This document shows, one piece after another, positions 1 to 12,699 of a DNA stretch of 64,000 nt. The translations under genes were made by a program, and so were the position numbers. The notes under the pieces are model-generated. The model saw nothing but the letters and a program-made list of their open reading frames with translations. It was not told where the DNA came from and ran no database searches. The DNA is from Phylloscopus collybita (lineage: Eukaryota > Chordata > Aves > Passeriformes > Phylloscopidae): positions 8,540,001-8,604,000 of the forward strand of contig JAJNNQ010000024.1 of the NCBI GenBank assembly GCA_027886175.1, read 5' to 3'. Every line of letters starts with the position of its first letter. The stretch's first letter is position 1.

Positions 1-1402
1 TCTCAAGCACCTGGTCTCCAAGGATTTTGAAGCTGGCGTGCTCTAAATTTGTAATAAAATACCCCTTTAATTGGTAAGCACAGAAAATATTACTTTTATA
101 AATATTTGATGAACAGAGATGTTTTATCTATTCATTAGACTCCAGAGTAATATATGTTCATTAGCAGAAGATGAATAACAGCATTTAATATTCTTTGTTT
201 ACAACTGAAGGTCACATGGAAGAATATATTAATACGTAAGTTGTGACCTTCACATTTTGCCTGTTTTAACAAGAATGGGCTTGTTTGCCTTTATGGTCAG
301 ATCTGTGTTTGATTTTCAGCTTTAATCAGCATAATTAAATTCTCTGTGACAGGCAAAATGTACTATGATTGACAAGACTGGTTTGACTTACGGTTCTTGT
401 TCAAAAAAGAGAAACAAATATACCTTTTAAGAAGAGAAATATTTGTTCATGTGCCAGAGAATAAAATTATAAAATATCATTGCGTAAAAGAGTTACCATT
501 ACCAGAAATAATCAGTAATAGGTATCAGAAATAACATCTAAATTAGTTTTCTTTTCAAATATGTACTTTAATAGGAAATAACAGTCATACAAAGATAAGG
601 GTGCAGTTTAGGTCTCTTGCTCTGTGTATCTCAGGAGTCATGGACACACTCCAAGCTCACGAAGCTGTTAGATAGCACAACTCTGTTTAAAATTGTATGA
701 CTGGTAAGTGTATTACACTTACAGCTTTCAGGCATGATTTCACAGAACAGACAGCAGGGAGGAACAAAGGAAAACTAGGCTAAGAAGAAATGGTGCTTTA
801 GAGCTCATCAAAAGCTGCGTTTGTCAGATTGGCTTTTGAAGGGAACCGTGATTTCCAGAAAATAATCATTTTCTTGAAAAAAATATTCTGCAGTTTATCT
901 TGGGAACTGGATTTCAGTCACACTACAGCCTAGAAAAGATCCAGGCAATCACTGGGTTCATTAAAAAAGTAAAACAAAACAAACAAACAAACAGCCCTTT
1001 GTTTTTCTTACTGATTTTAAAATGAAAAGGAAGTGAAAATATCAGAGATTCCTCCAGGATGCACACCTAAATGTCTGATCAACAACAACTGGAGAAAAGT
1101 CTTGCCAGTAAGATGTTTAACTTTGTGGAAGGTAAGGCTGTGGCCTACCTGCTGCATGCAGCATATTTTGTTAATAATATAAAGATCTTGACGTGCTCAT
1201 GTTCTGCTTTATTTATTTGTTTATTTATTTGTTTATTCATTTATTCCTTTATTTATTTATTTTTCTGCTTAGGCTGTGTTGGTCTTTTCTCTGTCTCCAT
1301 AAAGTATGGTCTAAAGAGAATTCCTGTGTCATAAATGGGTCAGACTACATAATGGATTTAAAGGAAGTCTCCCCCCTCCCAAAAACCCCAGAGTTACTTT
1401 AG
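1..1402. other. AT-rich unique non-coding sequence
   Basis: No coding gene, RNA gene or recognisable interspersed repeat is seen. The only structure is low complexity: a short AAAC run near 972-992 and a TTTA/TTTG-type tract at about 1203-1265. Open frames of 69-87 codons over the second tract only read through it (Leu/Ile/Phe-rich) and are not genes. Confidence 0.6.
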
Positions 1403-1672
1403 CACGAGAGGACACGGCCTCAAGTTGTACCACAGGAGGTTTAGATTGGATATTAGGGAAAAAAAATTCTTCACTGAAAGGGTGGTCAGGCATTGGAACA
1501 GACTGCCCAAGGAAGTGGTGGAGTCACCATCCCTGGAGGAATTTGAAAGATGTGTAGATGTGCTGCTTAGGGACAGGGTTTAGTGGTGGGCTGGGCAGTG
1601 CTGGGTTTGCAGTTGGACTCAATGACCCTAAAGGTCTTTTCCAACCTGAATAATTCTGTGATTATCTGGTTG
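1403..1672 (+). mobile_element. CR1 LINE, 3' end fragment
   Basis: The sequence follows the 3' end of avian CR1 closely. It opens with the 'cacgagaggacacggcctca' segment, continues through the 'attggaacagactgcccaag' and 'gagtcaccatccctggagga' blocks, and ends with 'aaaggtcttttccaacctga' followed by 'attctgtgatt'. CR1 is the dominant non-LTR retrotransposon of birds, and most copies are 5'-truncated, as here. Only the end of the ORF2 region and the 3' UTR are present. Several substitutions and small indels against the family pattern I remember indicate an old, inactive copy. The 86-codon frame at 1583-1843 is partly this tail and is not a gene. Confidence 0.93.
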
Positions 1673-3053
1673 TCACATATAATCTGTAAGTATCAGCTTC
1701 TCCCTCCCCACTCCCCACCCCCCATCTCTGGAGTCATACCACCATCCTTCTTGTTCAAAAAGCAGAGCAGGAAAAACACATCAAAGCATTGTCCTGATGA
1801 TAAACTACTTGATTTCCCCCCTCATTTGAATGTTGTAGTCTAAATGCAAACACTGAATGTTGACTTCTTTCCATGACTATAGCCCATCCACGTTACAACA
1901 ACAAGGTATTGTTCCCAGAGAAAACAACAGCAATAAAGCCTGGGATCATTGTGCTTCTGCCATCAGTATTTCTGCAGTGAGACTTAAACTGTGCCTTACC
2001 TTTGTGGATCTGATTTACATTTCATTAAGTCTAAATTCTTCTGCAAAAAAGCACCTTCTTCTTATTTGCATAAACATATACATTGCATAAATAGCATAGA
2101 CTATGAAGGAGTCATCCTGATGGAGGCAAGCAAGAATTATGCAGGTTCAAAGCAAGAAATCAATAGATAAGGTGTGTTATATCTCTTGAAAGGGAAGTTT
2201 GCAAAAGTATTTGCTGAAAACCTTGAGTTTGTAGATTTGTGCTGATTAGGAAGGTCACCAGGAAAAATGGCACCCAAGATACTGAGGGAGAAATGTCATT
2301 GCATCAAGAAAAATATCCCTTTTTTGGGAATAGTGTGGATCCACTAACTAATCTCTTCTTCCCTACTCTGAGGTAACTGTATCTCCTCCCCTGTGGAGAG
2401 AAACCAATGCTTTGTTCCAGTGCTGTGCTCTGCTCTCCTTGGATTTGACGTCTGTCCCAAAAGGACCTGGGCTTGTTGATATCTCTGTCCCCACCTCCAC
2501 AAGAAGCAGCAAAAGCACTGACAGTAAACCATCTCTCTCCTTCCCTTCCAGCATCATGGACTTGTTTGGTGGGTGTTGTCCAAATTTTTTTTTTTTTTCA
2601 TTTTGATCAAGAAAAGCCTTTCTACAGAATTACAAAGCCATGTAAACCTTGCCCTGTGGTGACACAGACAATATAAGAAGCCTTTCTTGGAAATCCTTCA
2701 GAGGAGCAGTGGTTGACTGAGGTGAGGATGGCAGATGATGGTGAATTTTGTTGTTCTTTTTAAAGAATTTCTTTCAGTTTTTAAGAACTTTTTTTTTATA
2801 AGAAGACTCAGTTTTCTTTCTCTTCTCAAGACACATGCCTTCATTAGCACATGTGTGAAAGCCTGTAATTTCTAGAACACTTACAACAAATTGGGGATTA
2901 AATTCTCTTCAAAGGAAAATCCCCCTGCCATTATTAAAAGATGAGGATGTATTCCCCAGTGGGCAGATATTCAGAATATGTCCTACAACAGCTGTGTCCT
3001 AGGAGCATGTCCACGTGTTCCAGGTGTGGGAAAGTTCAGTAGAGGGAAAAAGA
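1673..3053. other. Unique non-coding sequence
   Basis: Nothing gene-like is supported. Open frames on both strands at 2344-2676 overlap each other, are at most 67 codons and show no recognisable domain. A short T14 run lies near 2587. Confidence 0.5.
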
Positions 3054-3121
3054 CCACAGAATCTTGGAATGGTTTGGGTTGGGAGGGACCATAAAGACCA
3101 TCTTGTTCCAACTTCTCTGCT
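3054..3121 (-). mobile_element. CR1 LINE, short 3' tail fragment
   Basis: Read on the minus strand this is the CR1 3' tail. The plus strand shows 'agaatcttggaatggtttgg' followed by a 'gggagggaccataaagacca' block, the reverse complement of the standard CR1 terminus. Only about 68 bp survive. It is opposite in direction to the CR1 copy at 1403-1672, so they are independent insertions. Confidence 0.85.
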
Positions 3122-6100
3122 ATTTTGATATCTGCATTAATTTTTATTCAAAATTAATTATAATATTTCTTCAATTAGTCCATGGACTTCACTAAATTTC
3201 TTCTTGGGATATTTAAGAGACACTTTAACTAATGTACATTAACAAAAGTCAATCCTATTATAAACATGAAGTCAACATGCATTGCTTTTTTTTTCATTCT
3301 TCTCAGCATTCCTCTACTCAGAACTGATTTGTTTACCAAAAATGAGGACAGATATGTACTTTTAGACTATAGATAGTAATACATATTTTCATGACAGAGG
3401 AGAGGAGAATGGCTCTTGCATTGACTGATTTTGTTAGATAGTAGATGGATTTTCTAAAAAGGGAAAGGACTTTCCCAGTTATCTGTTGGGAAAGTTGGTA
3501 GAGTCTAATGAGCAATACACAATAGGTTGTTCTTGGACTTGGGAGAGTTTACAAGAAGAATGAAAACAAGTTTCTTGAAGAAATAGAAGAAATAAATCAG
3601 CAAAGTTCACAAATTGACACCATTAATTCACTTTTATTGTCTTTAAAATGATTCTTCAAGCACAAAGCCTTCTACAGATGCCTCTATTAATGAAAAAATT
3701 ATACCCTGGAATTACTATTTATTATTGGAAAAGAAATTTCTTTCATGATTTTGGTTTCAAGAAGAGCTGTGCCCTAAGCATTTGTTTGTGTGAGAATGTG
3801 TTAGTTTTTGCCTTAGACACATTTTTCAGATTCATCCAGACAAAGCTTATGAAAGAATTTAATTTAAAAAAATCTTTACAACAATCAAGAATAAAAGTCA
3901 TCCTTCAGAAGATAAATATATACCTGACCTTCAGAGGAAAACTATATCATCTTAAAATGACTGAGTTTCATTTTGCTATAGACAAAGGAGCCAGAAAATC
4001 ATGGGTTTGTCAAGATAAAATTTTGTATTTTTGTCACGGTTTTAAACAGGTATCTGAAATGCCAATAACCTTTTAACATTCAGTAAAGAGAGAAGATGTT
4101 AGATATTTCTTGAGGATCTCTAAGAAAGGATTTACAATTACTACTGGCAGCAGTTTTGACTACATAGTCAAAACCTAAAAAGAATGATAGTTTAAATAAA
4201 TACCAAGTTAACAAGTTTTTTTTTTAAACCAACAAAACAGCAACGACAACTGAAAAAAAAAAAGTCTGAATATTAGTTTGCATTCAGAGCAAAATAATTC
4301 TGTTGCATAAGGAATTTAGTTCAAAACATTATTTGTTATTTTAAAAGACTTCTCTAAATGTCCTTCTCTTGTGTTCATTTATATTCCCATTTAGATTTGT
4401 CTTGTGTTTAGACTCTCAATAGAATCAATTCATGCTCAGTGTATTGTATAATGTATACATAGTAATGATAAGAAAAGCCCCAAAAAAGAATTCTTGTCAT
4501 CCTTAGGCCACAGAAAAAAATATCAGCTGAGACAGAGAACCAAGAGAGAAAGAAAAAACAAAAAGGAAAGTATTTACAGTGATATACAACAGGAACTTTA
4601 CCTTAAAGACTTTTCATCAAAAGCAGTACCAGTGTGTGCAAAACCTCCATCACCACTACAGAGCATTCAGGGGAATTTTGGTTTTTTTTAAGTTTTCTTT
4701 TCTCTTCTTCATTACTAACATGCAGGACAGTAAAGTCTCCCTAACTATGACATGGACCAGACTCAAATTGCTCACTGAATAAATGTTTCATTTTTTGCAA
4801 TGGCAATTAATACCAGATTTGGGATATTGGCTCAGTTTTGAGACACTGTCTGAGTGTCTCCATTGAAAAAATATAAATGTCTCCATTTCTGATTCCATTG
4901 AAAAAAAAATAAAAATAAGACAAATCCTGTATTCAACTATTGCCAAGTTTCCCCAGTGTTGTGTATTTCCATCATGTAGAGAGGCATACATGAAAGGGCA
5001 AAGGTTTTTTGGTGAGGAAATTTTGGCTGAGCTGCATGGAGGCACAGGAAGTGTGCCTTGATTGGGCACAGTAGAGCCAGTTTTTCAAAGGCTGGTCCTT
5101 ATACAAAGGAACTGTGCATTTTACTATAAATTTCTGCCCATAAAGACAAGTAATTATTCAGCAATATCAGCACAGCATCTAGGTTTTGACCTGGCTGTGG
5201 GCCACTGTCTAAACGGGATTGGGAGGAGGAAAGGTGATGATGGAGGAGCTGTGTAGTGGCTTTAGTAACACTCAGGTAAACCAAGGGATAAATGCCCACC
5301 CTCAGTAAGGGCCAAGAAAGCACATAAAATGACCAGTTTTTAGGATGTAAAGGAATAAGTAATGAATTAGGACATGATTAGTGCAGTATATTGATCAAAG
5401 GTGTTCTGAATTTTGACCTCTCTGCGTAGCTCAGATTTCCTCATGCTGAAACAGAAGGGGCAAAAGGGAATGTCAAAGATAGGGAGCAGCTTCTCCAGGA
5501 GGGTTGACTACTTTGGCTAGGATGTTGCTGTCTGGAAAAAAAGAAAATTATATAAAATGTGATAAAAAGTCCAGATAAATCACATGAAGGCAGATATTTG
5601 ACATCCCAACGGAGGGATGGTGAAGGTATTTTTTTTTCTTGCCTAGCATGAGGAAAGAGAATGTTTTCTGTTCTTATTCTCAGAAACAGCAAATAATATG
5701 GAAGAAACTTTCTGTGATAATACCAGAAATACTTTCATGACATAGCTTTGTACATGGATAATAGGAAAAATAATATAGAACATAAGCTTCCAGTGTGCAA
5801 GGAAAGAAAAAGTACCACAAACCTAGGACTGCAAAATACTGCTATATTAGAACATTTCAGGAGTCACCACTCTTGAAAATGTATAAAATTAAACAAGTTT
5901 TGAAGGCATATCAGTCAATAATGAAAAGGAACAGACTGAAAATAAAAATTAAACCAAATTTCATCTCATAAACTTTTTAATTTAAAAGTGTATGACAGGT
6001 TTCATTAACAATTCTCTCTGAGAAAAGAGAAATGCTTAAAAAAATTAAAGGGTATAAAAATCATCCTTGTGTGAAATTTCAGATTAATTTTAAAAGTGTC

Positions 6101-7690
6101 TGAGGTCTTTTAAGATGCATAAGAATATTCAATAATTATGTGTAAGGCAATTTATCAAAGTCATTTGCTTTGCTGGAATGCATGTTTTAATATGCAAATG
6201 TGAAGTAAAATCACTACTACAGCTGCATATAAATACTACAGCTCTCTTCCTTCAAGTTAATTTCTATGTTGCCAATAGAGAAATAAGGGTGCTTTTTATT
6301 TAATACAGTTCATTTCGTTATAGATATTATTCAGCTATACTTTCTAAAATGACAGTTTGATTTGGTTACACTTGAATATTTTGAAACTGTTTTGAGCTAT
6401 AAAGCTCTAGTAGGCACCAGAACAATGTTTTAGCTTCATGTTAATATTCAATATTATGCTCACAAATTGAATTAGTTGAGGAGCTGCTACTCCCACAGTA
6501 AAGTCTCTTGGTATGAAATGTACAGCTTAGTGCAGATCTTATGGTCTCAGACAGAAGTGCTGTGGCTTTGTTTAGCAATTCTTCTATTTACAATATGTAC
6601 TTAAAGAAAACATATCAAAGGCAATTCTGCTGGGGCAGCTTTAGTAGAAGAACGTGTTGTATCTCTTTTGAAAGTATGAAAACCATAAGTTTTGGGGAAA
6701 AATGTATTAAGAGATGCTGAAATTCAGTGTTGAAATGGGACTTTTCCCTTCTGAGGAAATGTTCAGTTTGGGTCAGACGGACTCAGATTCAGTCTTCAAA
6801 ATAGTGAAAAATAATTCAAAAAGCTGCTGTTGAACAAGACTGTTGTATACCACAAGTAGGGGCTGGCCTTTTATTAATTCTAGAGCAATTAATTAATTGT
6901 CTCTGGTGAAATTCCTTGCAAGTTTAACTCAGTGCAGATTGTGCTTCCAGAAATCCTTCACAAAGATGCTGTCTTGCAGTAACAGGAAGTCTGCTTGTTT
7001 TTCTATTTACAGGAAAGTGAAAAAAACCAAAAACACCAAAACAACAAAACAAAACAAACCCAAACAAACAAAACAACAAACTCTGGTGCAATTAATTAAT
7101 AAGGAAAAAAACATAATAACTATGTCAGGCATGTTTATTAAGTGAAAGGAAGAAGATGATAAAATTGGGTTTGTTGTTTTATTTTTGTTTTCCATGGGTT
7201 TCATGCGGTTTTTAAGGGAAAACAAACAAACAAACAAACAAACAAACCAAAACAAAAAAAACCCCACACCAACAGAGGAAAACAAGAGAAAGGTATTTAT
7301 GATAGTAAGTCTATATTTGCTTAGAGACAAGTTGTTACAGTGATATAATTAATCCACTTCCTAGTCACTGCTTAAGTAGTTCAGAAATCAAATTTTAAGG
7401 GAAGAGCAGTGATGGCTCTGTTTTGTGGCTTTTAGTACATTTCTCACAGCAAATGAGGATGTGGAAGGGGACAGGGTGGAACCCACTTCTGAAGCAAGGT
7501 TTTGGATGAAGGTGTCCAGGAGAGCTTGTAGCTCCAAAGAGCTGCCACCTTTCTCCATCATTCCTTTCAGCAGTTTTCTGAGGTTTCCAGGCACTCCTAA
7601 AAGACTCAAGACCTTCTTAAGGCCTTTGCAGAATTAATCCTCACAAACCTCTGTGTCACCCTTATCAAAATTCCTTTTTCACCCCTACAG
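3122..7690. other. AT-rich unique sequence with A/C low-complexity tracts
   Basis: No gene is supported. It contains a 142-codon open frame at 3648-4076, discussed separately, and two A/C-rich tracts at about 7019-7081 and 7219-7273 (AAAC/AACAA type). A near-duplicate 'ccattgaaaaaa' plus A/T tail occurs at about 4859 and 4904. The minus-strand frame 7388-7609 (73 codons) has an unremarkable, unrecognised product. Confidence 0.5.
3648..4076 (+). other. Unrecognised 142-codon open frame, probably chance
   Basis: The frame is open for 142 codons from an ATG. The product is Lys/Phe/Leu-rich, has no signal peptide, membrane segment, repeat or motif that I recognise, and mirrors the AT-rich base composition. 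There is no obvious splice acceptor or promoter, nor a neighbouring exon. At this base composition roughly 6-7% of random codons are stops, so my rough estimate is that a 64-kb window scanned in six frames yields about one open stretch of this length by chance. It is listed only because it is one of the longest frames outside repeats. Confidence 0.12.
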
Positions 7691-7911
7691 GTTCTAGTTG
7701 GAGATGCTCCCAGAGTTCCTATGGGAGCCTTAATTCAGAACATCAGAGTTTTGCTAAATGTATCATCAAACTCTCTTCATTCTCTTTCCATGAGCAGTCA
7801 ACCCCTGTCCTCTGTAGCCTGCTTTCTGCAGGGATGGCAATGGAAAGCACATTTTTCTGCCTTTCTCCTCCAAATGAGTTCCACAAAGACTACAAAATCA
7901 AGTCATTCAAG
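7691..7911 (+). other. Exon-like interval with strong splice signals (transcript unknown)
   Basis: A pyrimidine-rich run ending in 'tttttcacccctacag' gives a good acceptor at 7690. After 221 bp, 'cattcaag|gtaagagg' gives a near-perfect donor at 7911/7912. The frame starting at 7691 stays open through the whole interval (73 codons) and reaches a stop just beyond the donor. The predicted peptide is Ser/Leu-rich with no recognised domain. This could be an exon of a long non-coding RNA or an unknown gene, but isolated matches of this quality also occur by chance in 64 kb. Confidence 0.25.
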
Positions 7912-8195
7912 GTAAGAGGTGTTGTGGGGGTTGATTTTGGGCTGTGAACCCACAGCTGTTAAGTTTTTGCTCAACACTCTCAGTCTCTCAGAGCTCATGA
8001 ATTCCTCATTTCTCTAGAAAAAGAGGTGCACAGGGTGTGCATAGGGGGCTCTGGTTTCAAACCATTGCCTCTTGCTCAGATGCAATTTCTGCTCCTCTAT
8101 GGCCAGACCAGGGCAGTGCTTCTCAAATCCATCTATTCTTGTCTGTGATTGTCTTCTAAAAGATAAGCTGTTGTACTACACAGAGGGACAGAAAG

Positions 8196-8335
8196 ATGAT
8201 GATCTCTGAGGACTTGATGATTTTTGAGCAGTCCTGAGAATCCAGAGAGGTCCCACCTGAGTGGAAACTGTTTAAAGTCATCCTGAAGGAGGAGGACCCC
8301 AGAAACTACAGGCCTGTCAGTCTCACTTAAGCTTA
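8196..8335 (+). mobile_element. CR1 LINE, reverse-transcriptase region fragment
   Basis: This is a piece of CR1 ORF2. Reading from 8292 the translation is E-D-P-R-N-Y-R-P-V-S-L-T followed by a stop. N-Y-R-P-V-S-L is the conserved start of the reverse-transcriptase domain in CR1 and related LINEs. The upstream bases ('gagaggtcccacctgagtgg') also follow the CR1 pattern of a Trp-containing segment before the motif. The frame is closed immediately after the motif, so this is a dead fragment. It lies far upstream of the 3' ends seen elsewhere in the window and is a separate insertion. Confidence 0.8.
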
Positions 8336-11300
8336 TCTCCTTAAATCAGGATTTCAACATTTCATAGAACAATAAGAAGAAAATAAAAGCCCCCAAGCAA
8401 GTCAAAATAATAAAGAAGCGATAAAGGATACAGGAGGACTTTCAGGAACCTTTAGCTAGCACTAATCATTACTGAAAAGAGCAATTCTATTTTTTTTTTT
8501 CTTTCTATTTATTTATTTCTGGGCTAGTTTTAACTTGCATGCACTTTATCCCATGGCCACCAAGACACTTCTGCTGAAACAAGGCGGGGGATAGAAAGGT
8601 AATGAGAGAAAGTAGCAGCAGCTAAAAGGTGTCAGGAACTGTTTCTCTTGGGTTCCAGTCCTCTTGTATTATGTAAAGGAAATTAGCCTTAATAGAGTGC
8701 TCCTAGTCAGAAAAAATACCTCTCAGAACTGTGTGCTTTATATAAAGTCCAAATGATTTGGTTTTCCCCATGGCTACTCTAATATTTAACTTTAGGCAAA
8801 TGTTTTTAAAATACTTCTATTTCACTAAACAAATGTAAGTACTGAATCAGTTGTAGAGTTGCTGGCCTCTTCACATCTTATTTTAGGCATCCTTTATTTT
8901 TAAAGTTTTTAATCTGTAAACTAGTCTATATGGTTATAAACGCTTCCTAAGTATTTTCTTTTCTCTTGTGAGTGGAATAGGAAGAACATACAATTTGTGG
9001 AGAACTTAGGGAATTTCAAGACCTCAACATTTCCAGTTATTGATTGATTGAAAACTCTTACTAAATAAATACTGAGATAATTGCTTATAAAACACAATTC
9101 TGTTGTGTTCAGCTCAGTGTCAGTGCTGCTTCATTTCTTTTTGCTTGTTTGTCTGGTTTTGGGGTTGTTTTTTTTTTTCCTGTTTCAATTCATGTCTAAA
9201 TTGTGGAAGCTGAAGATGTAACCAGATTAACATCTACATTACCTCTACAATTTTCTGTCATATATCCCTACAAATTAGCAAATAAAACTTAATCCTCCAG
9301 TTGTGATGGGAATTGGTGAGCAGAGGTATTTCTATCCATGGTAAATAAATCTCTACTGATAAGTGAGATCTAAAACAGTAATCATTAAATGGAGATGTTA
9401 CATGGAGCATTATTGCAGCTTCTATTTCTCATGGATATGTGTAGCACCGACAACACAAGGAGAGCAAATGATGATTTGAGCTGTGAAAATGCATTAAAGA
9501 ATAATCAAAATCAACTGACTCCTATGTTTAATTCCCTTCAGCAAGGAGAACTCAAAGTATGAAAAAGAGGCAAGAATATCTGTTTTCTGTATACTAGCAC
9601 ACAAGCTGAAACTCTGTATACATAACAGAGAAATTTAAGCTGAAATCTATGATCTGTTAATTACTTTTAACTGGATTAATATTGAAGACTGATTCCTCAT
9701 AACCCTTTCAATGTAGAATTGAACATATAATTTCATAAGTTAAGAATTCACTGGAATTATTTATTTTATCATATAACCTAAATAGTTAATTTCAACTGTA
9801 ATAAAATAAAGCTATATTTAATTTTGGATTTGGAGCATGTGTTACTCTTGCAACAAATGAAACATTTCTCAATTAATTTTTAATGTAACAGAGAACAGTA
9901 TTATGTGATTATGGTTTCTTAGTAATAATTTTCATCTTAAAAGGTAATGTGCCATTTTAGATTTTCTTTATTGGGATATGCTTGACAGTTTGAATTGTCT
10001 ACAAGTGACAAGAAAAGTTATAATCACTGGTGTCTTCATCTTTCCCATTTTTAATGCAATTTAATTGTCTTCATTTTATATGATAATGATTTGTTACAAG
10101 TGTAGTGATGCAGAATGTCCATTGCCCTCTCTTTAATTCAAATTATTTATTTTGTTGAATTTTGCATGGCTAACTGTTTTCACAGAAAGAAATATGAAAA
10201 GAAAGTCATAGCCATTTTATCTTTCTATAGAAAATACTGGAAGAGCAAAACCCTGGAAACAGAGATTTCATGAAACGGGGTACAGCAAAATGGAAATATA
10301 CTTACCATGTTCTGGGGTAGAATTCAGAATATTTTGTATGCTAATAAAATAGGTTAAGTTTTATTTTCATTTCACATAATTCCAGAAGTACAAGGAACTG
10401 CAGCCTACATTTTGTGGTCTTCCCCTGAGAGTCTCTTCCATGACATATTTTCATGCATTGTTGATGACATTCCTATGGAAGAAAACAGGTGTAGCTGACC
10501 ATTAATGCAAAAAGGAAGATGAGCAACAGTGTGATCGTGAGGAAACCTTATTTTCAGGTTTTTTACCATTGCTATTTTAAAGTTCTTCAGTAAATGCAAC
10601 AGAGATTCAAGTGTAGGACTGTCTTGGTTTGGAGACAAGGATGTTCTGTCCATTCAACAGAATAATCTCTTCATAGTTGGTATATAAAATATTCCTGCAT
10701 GTAAAGATCTAAATGGTCATTAGACCTTCTAAATTTGTGTTTTAATAGTTCTTTTACTTTAATCTTTTGTGGTTCCTTCCAACAGCTGATCACTTTGTCA
10801 CAGCTATTTTTTAATACCCATTCCTCGCCTTGAAGCTATTTAAAAAAATATAATCAAGTTACAAAAAACAAACAAACAAACAACCCCAAACAACTGGAGA
10901 AAACATGCCATAAATATAGTTTAGAGTTAATTAAACACTTTTACATAAGATTAGAGTGTCCTTGGACACCCACAATATCCATTAGCAATTAAGCATTGAA
11001 GGAAGTCCATAGAATAATCTGATTTTTTTTTCTAATGTTACCTTTTTTGCTGTTTAGATGTCGTTGTTCATTAATCTATTACAATAAGATCAACAGCAGC
11101 TTAAATGCCTTTTGATTTTTTGGGAAATAATTTCCTTTTCTTGACAATTTTTGGTACTGCAAATAAAATTTAGCCTTTGTTTTCTTAGGTCAACAGTAAT
11201 CAATGGTTAATTCAAAATTCGGGTTAATCTCAGGGATTGGAGATTATGTTGGTAGAACTGGAAGTAAAACTTGAGAAAGGGAAAGTCATGATGTTTGTTT

Positions 11301-11412
11301 GCTTGAAGGTTTTGAAAGTGCCCAAAGGAGGATCTTTCCTTTTTCTCTTGCTCAAATGCCCTGAAAGTTTCCACACTGAATCATCACTCACAGAGGTTGT
11401 GGGTTTTTTCAG
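8336..11412. other. AT-rich unique non-coding sequence
   Basis: No gene, RNA gene or clear transposon is seen. Short A/T/C runs occur (T10 near 8490, an AAAC run at about 10862-10890). The minus-strand frame 10405-10653 (82 codons) has no recognised product. Confidence 0.5.
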
Positions 11413-11521
11413 TGGGACTCGGTGCCACCTGAGATCTGCCTGGGGGCAAGAAGGTGAGGAAGTCTGGAAGGAACACAAAATATATTCCCTTGTCCAGCTT
11501 GCCAACAATGCACTACCCCAG
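11413..11521 (+). other. Second exon-like interval with consensus donor
   Basis: An acceptor-like 'gtgggttttttcag' ends at about 11412, and 'actaccccag|gtaagagaac' at 11521/11522 is a perfect CAG|GTAAGA donor. The interval is open inside a 130-codon frame (11237-11629). The minus strand is also open here (11230-11574), which weakens a coding reading. It lies 3.5 kb downstream of the similar interval at 7691-7911 on the same strand, so the two could belong to one transcript, but no protein family is recognised. Confidence 0.2.
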
Positions 11522-12699
11522 GTAAGAGAACCTCCAAACCTACCCTCAGTAATGAGAAAATCCAGAGTGCTCATAAAATGGTTTGCTGCAAATTCAAGTT
11601 ACACTGACAGGATTCACAAAATAAAGTGATTTAAGGTAGCTGGACAAGACACACAGGGCCAGGAAGAAATAATTTATTTCCCTAGTGCACTTGTGAAAGA
11701 TAAGATAAATTTATAGTATTTTACTGAATATTTCCCAAGCAGACCTTAGATTTCTGTTTGTTTGTTTTTTATGCTTTTCATACATCTGGTTTTTCCTGTT
11801 TTTCCTCTCTACATTGGTTTATGGAAGACTTCAGGATTCTGCTGTGCTAAGGCAAAGTCCAGAGGTAGAAATAGCCCTGTGCTGCACAGGGGTGAATAAT
11901 CCCTGCCCCAGAGTGCTCCCAGAGGAAGACTGAGGTGTGCAGCAGGAAGAAAAGCAGCAGGAGTTACTTTGGTGTGGTGGAGGCAAAGTTGAGAGAGTGA
12001 TAAAACTGAGAGGGTGAAGCTGAATTCTTGTTTTTCAATGTTTTTATGCTGAACTTCCTATGTGAGTAATTGGCACGACAATGTCTAATCATGCCAACAG
12101 CACTTCATGCTCTTTGTCTGAAAATCAGACTCTGAGATGTGCTGCTGGATGAATTCAGTGCAAGGAGCTGTCTTTTTTTCTTTCCTTATAAGCAGATAGC
12201 TCAGCTCTCTGATAAAAATACTCACAATTAGATGTTTAAAACAGACTGAAAATTGCTTGATGAATGCAATAAAGTTTGCTTGGAATTCTTGTGAATTAAG
12301 TAATTTGCTTGAGTATTCATGTAAAACAACTATAAGGAGAAAACAACCACTGTTTTATTGACATGAAAATCTGTGAAAATTCTTATTGGAACATCACTTT
12401 ATTTTTTTTTTATATTTTGCTTGCTTGCCTGTGGGTTTATTTAAGCAGTTTCTCTTTAAAAGTGATTTCTGGCATATTCAGCATTTAAAAATACTTGGTT
12501 GTTCTGCTGTCTGTCATTTGTGGAAATTTAATTTGACTTGTTTCCCTTCAAATCCAGATTTGATTTTTTTTCGTCTTGATTTTTTAATATGACAACAGGT
12601 TCAACAGCTCTCATGATCCAGTCTAGGTTTAAAGTTATTCTAAATATAAAGGTGGAAAATATCACTTTCTTGTTATATTGCAGTTAATATCTTCCCTCC
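11522..12699. other. Unique non-coding sequence
   Basis: Nothing gene-like is supported. The sequence at about 11840-11990 is locally GC-richer (pyrimidine/purine mix with CAGCAG motifs) but matches no repeat that I recognise. Confidence 0.45.
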
